Assembly: GCF_023617245.1 (NCBI RefSeq)
Contig: NZ_CP067396.1
Coordinates: 5,049,001 to 5,113,000, forward strand
Direction: 5' to 3'
Origin: Lysobacter enzymogenes
Lineage (GTDB): Bacteria > Pseudomonadota > Gammaproteobacteria > Xanthomonadales > Xanthomonadaceae
DNA length: 64,000 nt
In this document: positions 58,358 to 64,000 of the stretch, piece after piece
Layout of the letters: each line of letters opens with the position of its first letter
Position numbering within the stretch: position 1 is the first letter of the stretch
Notes under the pieces: model-generated
Databases searched by the model: none
The model's input: only the letters and a program-made list of their open reading frames with translations
What the model was told of the DNA's origin: nothing
Translations under genes and position numbers: made by a program

Positions 58358-60637
58358 TCAGGGCATCTTCAACACCAGGTCGGTGGTCTCCGCCGCCGCC
58401 CAGTTGACGTTCTTGTTGGTGCCGTTCTCGAGCAGGTAGCTGGCCTTGTACTCGTAGCGCATGCGCGCCGCGTCGAGGTAGTCGTACTCGAACTCGCCGC
58501 TGGCCTTCGCGTCGGCGAATTCGAAGTCCTCGGCGAACGACAGCCCGCCGGTGAAGTCCTCGAAACGCAGCGACACCTTGACCTTGCGCATCTTGCGCTT
58601 GGCGAAGTCCGCGGGCGGTTTGACCGTGACGATGCGCCGGCCCTTCATGCCCGACTTGAGCATGATCCGGTTGCCGTTGGTGACCGACTCGGGGATCTCC
58701 TCGATGTCGCGGCCGTCCTTGTAGAGGATGCTGACGCTGTAGAACACGCCCTTGATCTCGGGATTGCGCAGGTCCACCGCGAACGTCTGCGAGGCCGAGC
58801 CTTCCTGGAACGACATCTGCATGTCCTCCTGGATGTTGTTGGCCTTGTCCGCGTAGCGCAGGTCGACGAACACTTCCTGCACCTCGTTCCAGTTGAAGTT
58901 CGGCACCACCTGCACGACGCGCCGGGTCGGGAACGGGTTGCGCACCATCACCTGCGGCTCGTCCAGCGGCGCCCAGTCGCGCACGCTGTCGCCGCCGCTG
59001 AGGCCGTGATGGACGATGCGCACCTCGTAGGCGGTCTTGGCCGGATCGAGCATGAACATCTTCCAGCTGCCCGACGGCGCATCCTTGGTCAGCCGCACCA
59101 GATCGTTCTGGTTGATCTTGTTGGCCGGGTCGCGATAGCGCAGGAACACGTCGACCGAGCTGTAGCGGTCCCACGGGAAGTTCTCGGCCAGCACCGGCAC
59201 GGTGTTGATCGCGTACAGGTCGCGCGGGATGATCTCGACGTTCTCCACGTCGAAGGTCTGCGGCTTGGACTTGAGCTTGGTCGGCCGCTCGGCCGCGTCC
59301 ACGCCCTTGAAGCTGACCTCGTACTCGACCTGCACGTCGCGCTTCATCTGGCCCTTGTCGAGCTGGCTCAGCCACTCGAAGCTGGCCTCGCCCTGGTTCG
59401 CCCCGAGCAGCGCGTTCTGCGCCTTGTCGCCGTAGCGCACCCGCACGTTGACGCTGCCGATGTCGTCGGCGGCCAGGTCCGCGCGCGAGATCACCTTGAC
59501 CCGGCGCTTCTTGAAGAAATCGTTGTCCAGGCTGATCTGCTTGACCAGCCGGTCGCGCGGCACGTTGCCTTCGCGGATGGTCTTGAACAGCGCCGCCAGG
59601 TGCCCTTGCGGATAGATCGAGCGCTTGATCGCCACGCGCTCGGAGAAATTGACGTTGAGCTTCTTCTTGTCGACGCGCTTGTAGTCCATGCGCTTGTAGC
59701 TGAAGCTCGGCAACAGCGCGCCGATCGGCCCGCCGGCGGCGCGCGCCGACGACTCGGCTGCGAACTTGCCGATCGCGTCCAGGCCGCGCTCGAAGTCGTT
59801 CTTCTTCTCCGGCGACCACGGCGGCAGGCTCGGCTGGAAGAACGCGTCGGTGACCATGTTGCGCACCTGCGCCAGGGCGGCGTCGCGGCGGTCGATGATG
59901 CCCTTGGTGTCCTCGCCCTCGGCGACGAAGGTGTCGGACTCCAGCACGATCGCGCGGGTCTCCACCAACTCGTCCACGGCCTTGCCGATCTCGGTGCTGA
60001 AGAAGATGTTGCCGCCGGAGAAGCTCTCGTCCATGTGCTTCTGCACCCGGTCCCAGTCGATCGACAGGCGGATGTTGTAGGCCGGGCGCAGGCCGAGGAA
60101 GTCCAGCGAATAGATCACCGCCACCGGCAGGATCTCGCCTTCCAGGCACTGTTCCATCACGGTGTAGCCGTCCTGGTCCAGGCGCACCGAGAACGCGGCC
60201 TGGTTGGCGCCGTACAGCGCCGGCTTGGCGTTGTGGTCGATCTTCAGCACGAACTGCGGCCCGCCGCCGGGCGTGGCCGCGGTGTCGCCGCTGGCCTTTC
60301 CGAGCATCATCAGCTTGACCCCGCCGTCTTCCAGCGGCACCGGCGCGATGCGCGGCTTGTTGCGCAGGTTCTCGGCGTTGGCGATCTCGCGCGCGAGGTC
60401 GTCGATCTGCTTCTGGCTGGCGCCGAGGTTGCAGTCGAAGTTGAGGAAACCGCCGGTGCCGGCGTCGCCGCGGAAGCCGATCAGCAGGAACTGCGGCACG
60501 TCCATGCCGAGCGCGTTGTCGCGCACGGTGGTCAGGTGCGGGTTGAGCGGCATGTAGTACCACTGCTCGGGATCGGCGTGGTCGGGGAAGACCGAGATGC
60601 CGTTGATCTCGCGGCTGCGGCTGTCGAGGAGAAGCAT
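58358..60637 (-). CDS. Tandem paralogue B of the unknown operon, 759 aa
   Basis: Begins MLLLDSRSREINGISVFPDH. The N-terminal module (about 1-200) has DHADPEQWYYMPLNP, GGFLNFDCNLG, RIAPVPLEDGGVKLMMLG and AAFSVRLDQDGYTVMEQCLE, matching the neighbouring genes. An acidic helical part follows (about 200-320), then YPQGHLAALFKTI near residue 342 and ISLDNDFF, and a series of similar beta segments (SVNVRVRYGDKAQ, SVDVFLRYRDPANKI, EVFVDLRYADKANNI), about 90 residues apart. No signal peptide. AAGGAG precedes the ATG. Confidence 0.78.
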   Translation of the reverse strand: MLLLDSRSREINGISVFPDHADPEQWYYMPLNPHLTTVRDNALGMDVPQFLLIGFRGDAGTGGFLNFDCNLGASQKQIDDLAREIANAENLRNKPRIAPVPLEDGGVKLMMLGKASGDTAATPGGGPQFVLKIDHNAKPALYGANQAAFSVRLDQDGYTVMEQCLEGEILPVAVIYSLDFLGLRPAYNIRLSIDWDRVQKHMDESFSGGNIFFSTEIGKAVDELVETRAIVLESDTFVAEGEDTKGIIDRRDAALAQVRNMVTDAFFQPSLPPWSPEKKNDFERGLDAIGKFAAESSARAAGGPIGALLPSFSYKRMDYKRVDKKKLNVNFSERVAIKRSIYPQGHLAALFKTIREGNVPRDRLVKQISLDNDFFKKRRVKVISRADLAADDIGSVNVRVRYGDKAQNALLGANQGEASFEWLSQLDKGQMKRDVQVEYEVSFKGVDAAERPTKLKSKPQTFDVENVEIIPRDLYAINTVPVLAENFPWDRYSSVDVFLRYRDPANKINQNDLVRLTKDAPSGSWKMFMLDPAKTAYEVRIVHHGLSGGDSVRDWAPLDEPQVMVRNPFPTRRVVQVVPNFNWNEVQEVFVDLRYADKANNIQEDMQMSFQEGSASQTFAVDLRNPEIKGVFYSVSILYKDGRDIEEIPESVTNGNRIMLKSGMKGRRIVTVKPPADFAKRKMRKVKVSLRFEDFTGGLSFAEDFEFADAKASGEFEYDYLDAARMRYEYKASYLLENGTNKNVNWAAAETTDLVLKMP

Positions 60638-60724
60638 GATCGGACTCCTTCCGAATCAGGCGTGGTGCGATGAAGGGGGCTGGCGCGCGGCGGCCCCAGC
60701 CGCCGCGCGCGAGCGGTGCCCGAC

Positions 60725-62881
60725 TCAGGCGGCGGGCAGTTCCAGGAACAAGGTCATGTCGTCCTTGACCTCCGGACCGACCACCTTGCGGCTGCCGTCG
60801 GTCAGGAAGTAGGTCACGGTGGCCTTGTAGTCCGGCGCCTCGCCGTCGGTCAGCGGCAGCTTCCAGCTCTTCTCCTCGTCGCCGGGCTTGAAGCGCAGGT
60901 CGATGCGCTTGGTGCCGTGCGCCAGCGAGACGCTGACCAGCTTGAGCTCGTCCCAATTGAGCAGGTCCGGCACCACCGACACTTCGAGCTGGTCGAGTTT
61001 CTTGCCGACCAGGATGGTCGAGCGCGCGGCCACCTTCTCGCCTTCTTCCTTGCTGGTGCCGTCGGCGAACAGCGTGGTCACCGAGTACTTGACCTCGCCC
61101 AGGGTCTCGTCCACCACCGGGAAGGTCCAGTCGAAGGAGGTCATCTCGCTCGACAGGGTGACGATGGTCTTCTGGTTGTACTTGTTGGCCGCGTCGGTGT
61201 AGCTGGCGTCGACGGTGATCGAGGCGATCTCCTCGCTCAGGTTGCCGGCGGCGCGGAAGCTCACGGTCTTGGTCGAGGAGAACGGATCGTCGACGAACAG
61301 CTCCTTGGCCTGCTGCTTGTCGGTCTTCCTGATCTGGCGGCCGTCGGCGAGGGTGTACAGGAACTCCAGGTCGATGTCTTCGGTGCGCGGCTTGCCGATG
61401 ATCTTGCGCAGTTGGAAGGTCGGCGTGTCCTTGGTCATGTTGAACTTGGCTTCGACCGGCTGCTTGCCGTGCTTGTAGCGCACCGTCACCTGGGTGCGCG
61501 GCACCTGGGCGAAGTCGAGGTCGCCCGGGCCGATGTCCAGCGCCAGCACGCCGAGATCGTCGACGTTGATGGTCAGGTTGGTGTCGTCGGTCTTGATCTC
61601 TTCCGACACCTGCTTGAACGTCGCGCCCTTGTAGTTCACCGTCACCTGGTAGGTGAAGTCGCGCTTGCCCTCGTGGACGAAGGCCTCGAACTTGGCGACG
61701 TCGTCGGGCTTGGTGAACACGAACTCCTGGACCTTCTTGTTCGGCCCGTACGGATAGCGGATCTTGACCTCGACGCTGTGGATCGGCAGGTTGGCGAAGT
61801 CGGCGTTGACCCGCATCACCACCTGCACGGTCTTGAGGAACTCGTCCAGGTTGATCTTGGAGTAGTAGTCCTCCCACTTCAGCGGCTTCTTCTTGTCGTC
61901 CATCAACGAGGTGATGGTCGGCAGCATGCCCTGCGGGTTGCGGTTGACGATGACCGCCTTGGCCTCGCTCCACTCCACCCGCACGTTGGCGATCTGCGAC
62001 TTGTTGACGGTGCGGCGGATGTCCTCGATGTCCTGGCCTTCGCGCAGCTCCTTGGTGTTGGGATCGACTTCGGCGATCTCCTTGAGCATGTTGCGCTGGA
62101 CCGCGGCCTCGAGCTGCTTGTTGATGATCGCGCGGATGTCGGACTCGAGCTTGGCGTTGTCCTCGGCGCTGAGGTTGGGCGCCTGGACGAAGTCGAAGTG
62201 GGTCTTGGTGACGTCGTTCTTGTAGCGGCTGGAGTTGACGACTTCGGTGTAGCTGTCCTCGCTCCAGAAGTTGTCCTCGGTGTTGATGTCCTGGAAGAAG
62301 CTGTAGAACTCCGAGGCGTTCCAGGTGCCCCAGGCCTTCATCTCCGGCAGGCGCATGTAGCAGTTCATCTTGTAGACCACCTGCACCGCCGAGGCCGAGC
62401 CGGTGCTCAGGGTCTCCTTGAAGATCGCCGTGCCCAGCTCGGACAGCTCGACCATGAACGAGGCGATGTTCTTGCCGTAGATCGAGGGCTTGCCGGCGCC
62501 GCGGATCTTCTCCACCAGCGCGCCGCCCTCGGTCAGCAGCAGTTCGACGGTGCCGTCGGTCCACAGCACCGGCGCGATCGCGACCTTGGGCACGGTCTTG
62601 CCCTTGTACTTCTCGGCCAGCTTCTTCTGCAGGTCGTCGGCGATCTTCTTCTGCACGTCCGCCGGCACCGACAGCTCGGTGTCGAAGGCGATGAAGCCGC
62701 CGAACTTCTTGCCGCCGTCCTCGCGGATCTGCCCGTACTCGACGAAGCGCATGGCCAGGCCGCCGCTGGCCATCTTCGCGAAGGTCGGCGCGTTGGGCAT
62801 GATGTAGTAGGTGAAATCGTTGGCGTCGTCGCCGTACACCACGTGGTCGAAGAGGGTGTCGACCTTGTCGATCTTAAGCAT
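60725..62881 (-). CDS. Tandem paralogue C of the unknown operon, 718 aa
   Basis: Begins MLKIDKVDTLFDHVVYGDDA. The N-terminal module has FTYYIMPNAPTFAKMASGGL, GGFIAFDTELSVPADVQKKI and ASFMVELSELGTAIFKETLS. NPQGMLPTITSLMDD near residue 315 and INLDEFLKTV follow, then repeated beta segments (SVEVKIRYPYGPNKK, QVTVRYKHGKQPVE, SITVDASYTDAANKY). Ends KDDMTLFLELPAA. No signal peptide. AAGGAG lies at good spacing before the ATG at 62881. Confidence 0.78.
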   Translation of the reverse strand: MLKIDKVDTLFDHVVYGDDANDFTYYIMPNAPTFAKMASGGLAMRFVEYGQIREDGGKKFGGFIAFDTELSVPADVQKKIADDLQKKLAEKYKGKTVPKVAIAPVLWTDGTVELLLTEGGALVEKIRGAGKPSIYGKNIASFMVELSELGTAIFKETLSTGSASAVQVVYKMNCYMRLPEMKAWGTWNASEFYSFFQDINTEDNFWSEDSYTEVVNSSRYKNDVTKTHFDFVQAPNLSAEDNAKLESDIRAIINKQLEAAVQRNMLKEIAEVDPNTKELREGQDIEDIRRTVNKSQIANVRVEWSEAKAVIVNRNPQGMLPTITSLMDDKKKPLKWEDYYSKINLDEFLKTVQVVMRVNADFANLPIHSVEVKIRYPYGPNKKVQEFVFTKPDDVAKFEAFVHEGKRDFTYQVTVNYKGATFKQVSEEIKTDDTNLTINVDDLGVLALDIGPGDLDFAQVPRTQVTVRYKHGKQPVEAKFNMTKDTPTFQLRKIIGKPRTEDIDLEFLYTLADGRQIRKTDKQQAKELFVDDPFSSTKTVSFRAAGNLSEEIASITVDASYTDAANKYNQKTIVTLSSEMTSFDWTFPVVDETLGEVKYSVTTLFADGTSKEEGEKVAARSTILVGKKLDQLEVSVVPDLLNWDELKLVSVSLAHGTKRIDLRFKPGDEEKSWKLPLTDGEAPDYKATVTYFLTDGSRKVVGPEVKDDMTLFLELPAA

Positions 62882-63374
62882 GGACTTGCTCCTTATCCGT
62901 GTCCTGAAAAACGCGTTGTCCTGGGACGTCCCGGGCGGTCCCGGAGACGGTTCGTTGCCGGGCGCGTTGCAGGCGCGCCGTATTCCTTCGCCCGCCCGCC
63001 GCGCGGCGGGCTGCGAGTGCGATTCGTCGCCGGACTCGTTGCCGGCTCGAATCATCCAACGCCGATCACAGTTCGCTCCGGACACAGAAAAACACGCGAT
63101 TTGCAGGTGTTTTTCTTCGCCTTCGCGGGCGCGAAACCGCCTGTCGGCGCGCGCCCGACAGGCGCGCACGCGAATCCGGTACGAGCGCTACCGTCGCGGA
63201 CCGGAGCAGGCCGGCGCCGCGCGCGGATGTCGTTCGCCTGTGTCGCGGCCCATGCCGCCGGCGCACGTTCGCGCCGTTGGGACCGGGCCGCGGCTGCGTC
63301 GGCGCTCGCTCAGCCGATCCGCAGTCGCGTCCCGCTCCAATCGCCTCGTCCGCCGCGCCGCGCGGCGGATCGTT
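62882..63374. other. Gap of about 490 bases in the unknown cluster
   Basis: No gene was recognised on either strand. A hairpin GAAAAACAC/GTGTTTTTC at 63087-63115 with T runs on both strands may end the partial upstream gene, and a palindrome CCTGTCGGCGCGCGCCCGACAGG lies at 63141-63163. A promoter for the downstream genes may lie here. Confidence 0.55.
63087..63115. terminator. Bidirectional hairpin with T runs
   Basis: GAAAAACAC, an 11-base loop, then GTGTTTTTC; both strands end in T-rich runs. It probably terminates the partial gene that ends at 63375. Confidence 0.6.
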
Positions 63375-64000
63375 TCACTGCTTCGGCAGCCCCCAATCCA
63401 CGGCGTCGGCCGAATACGATCGCTCGCGCGGTTCGCCGCCCCCGCTATCGGCCTGGATCCGCTCGCTGTAGCCGACGCGCGCGCTCACGCCGGCCTCGCC
63501 TTGCGCATCGCGCACCGACGCGTCCACCGCCAGCGACTCCTCGCTGCGCGCATCGCTGCTGCGCCGCGGCTCGAACCCGTCGCGCACCTCGTAACGCAAC
63601 TGCAGCCAGCCGCGCTCGCCGCCGAGCGCCTTGCGCACCTTGGCCGCGCGCTCGGCGTCGAGCATCACGTTGAACGCCGCGTGGTACGGCGGCACGCCCG
63701 AGGACTGGGCCTTGGCCAGTTCCTCGAAACCGCCGGCGCCGTCGCCGAGCAACAGCCTCACCGTGCCGACCTCGACCGGCGCCGGCGCCAGCCCCAGCTG
63801 CGCCGCCGGCACTTGCGCGCGCGCGGCCAGTTCGGCGCGCACCGCATCCAGGGTCGCGGCCGGCACGCCCCAGCTGGCGGTCAGGGCCAGCATCGTGATC
63901 GCGCCCGCGCCGACCAGGGTGAACTGGGCGCGGCCGTCGGGACCGCGCGCCAGCCCCGGCGCGCGCGCGCGGTAGCGCCAGCCGCCGTCGGCGTCCTGCG
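63375..64000 (-). CDS. Paralogue D of the unknown operon, C-terminal part (runs off the window)
   Basis: Open from the last base to a stop at 63375, giving about 208 residues. The visible part matches the N-terminal module of its neighbours: WRYRARAPGLARGPDGRAQF, LGLAPAPVEVGTVRLLLGDG and YHAAFNVMLDAERAAKVRKA, then LQLRYEVRDGFEP. Unlike the others it stops shortly after this module and ends with an Arg/Ser/Glu-rich tail (GGGEPRERSYSADAVDWGLP), so it seems to be a short member of the set. An internal ATG at 63893 is unlikely to be the start, because coding-like sequence continues upstream. Confidence 0.7.
   Translation of the reverse strand, partial: QDADGGWRYRARAPGLARGPDGRAQFTLVGAGAITMLALTASWGVPAATLDAVRAELAARAQVPAAQLGLAPAPVEVGTVRLLLGDGAGGFEELAKAQSSGVPPYHAAFNVMLDAERAAKVRKALGGERGWLQLRYEVRDGFEPRRSSDARSEESLAVDASVRDAQGEAGVSARVGYSERIQADSGGGEPRERSYSADAVDWGLPKQ

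Noticed and set aside
54753..62564. A single open reading frame of about 2600 codons on the minus strand
   Set aside because: It only stays open because of high GC. It switches between the true frame of the 1118-aa gene and shadow frames of the next two genes; the separate genes have good ribosome sites, starts and protein-like composition.
60716..63673. Long plus-strand reading frame of 985 codons opposite the paralogue genes
   Set aside because: Its composition (Val/Asp/Leu/His-rich) is what results from reading the opposite strand of GC-rich genes. No domains and no ribosome site.

Overview
The window is about 70% GC. Gene content and local order (prmA / zinc-ribbon DUF3426 gene / fis; bfr and bfd near rppH; ampE-nudC-erpA; an Xanthomonad-type queD and phasin), together with dispersed 'CTGTAGGAGCGGCGCAAGCC' and 'GTCATTCCGGCGAAAGCC' intergenic repeats, point to a gammaproteobacterium of the family Xanthomonadaceae, most likely a Lysobacter. 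It reads as chromosomal: housekeeping genes interleaved with accessory clusters.

Layout. 1-1250: the truncated 5' end of an IS30-family transposase (minus strand), then a roughly 400-bp nested inverted repeat and gene-free DNA. 1254-3975: three minus-strand genes of unknown function, one a lipoprotein. 4084-7389 (plus): prmA, a zinc-ribbon membrane protein, fis, and a hypothetical gene. 7654-15697 (minus): a tightly packed eight-gene lipid operon resembling E. coli ynbABCD (two CDP-alcohol phosphatidyltransferases, hydrolase/methyltransferase, PAP2/dual-specificity phosphatase, PlsC-type acyltransferase, CdsA-type cytidylyltransferase), with a TIGR04222-type membrane protein and a small membrane protein inserted. 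15973-21519: purH and purD flank an AGCS amino-acid:Na+ symporter. 21666-25616: small hypotheticals, cardiolipin synthase and a DUF1345 membrane protein.

25771-28585 (minus) is a visibly less GC-rich two-gene island: a MazG-like nucleotide pyrophosphohydrolase followed by an 808-residue protein joining a PD-(D/E)XK-like region, a DUF2075-type helicase and a C-terminal S24/LexA-like domain. This looks like a horizontally acquired defence or stress module. 28767-33840: MscS channel, Tat-exported alpha/beta hydrolase, an LplT-like/PlsC fusion, and a CD225/dispanin plus DUF2752 pair. 33925-38650 (minus): an ECF sigma factor, FecR and an STN-containing TonB receptor, that is, a cell-surface signalling operon. 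39103-43914 (minus): ampE, nudC, erpA, then a bactofilin flanked by two related DUF6776 genes. 43985-50150: DUF4126 gene, bfr, bfd (with a Fur box), rppH, tRNA-Met(CAT), queD, phasin, bioD, free-methionine-sulfoxide reductase and a TfoX-domain gene. 50338-52562: a cobalamin riboswitch and btuB.

52861-64000 (minus) is the most unusual part. Four tandem genes (one cut by the window edge) share a related N-terminal module; the three complete ones are 718, 759 and 1118 residues and carry repeated beta-rich segments. The largest embeds an OmpA-like domain between a Gly/Ser repeat and an Asn-Pro repeat. They are followed in the same apparent operon by two unrecognised proteins, one with an Asp-rich motif reminiscent of class II terpene cyclases. 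I cannot assign a function to this cluster, and it and the MazG/helicase island are the best candidates for undescribed biology here. All calls rest on reading the sequence and family knowledge; no database search was possible.
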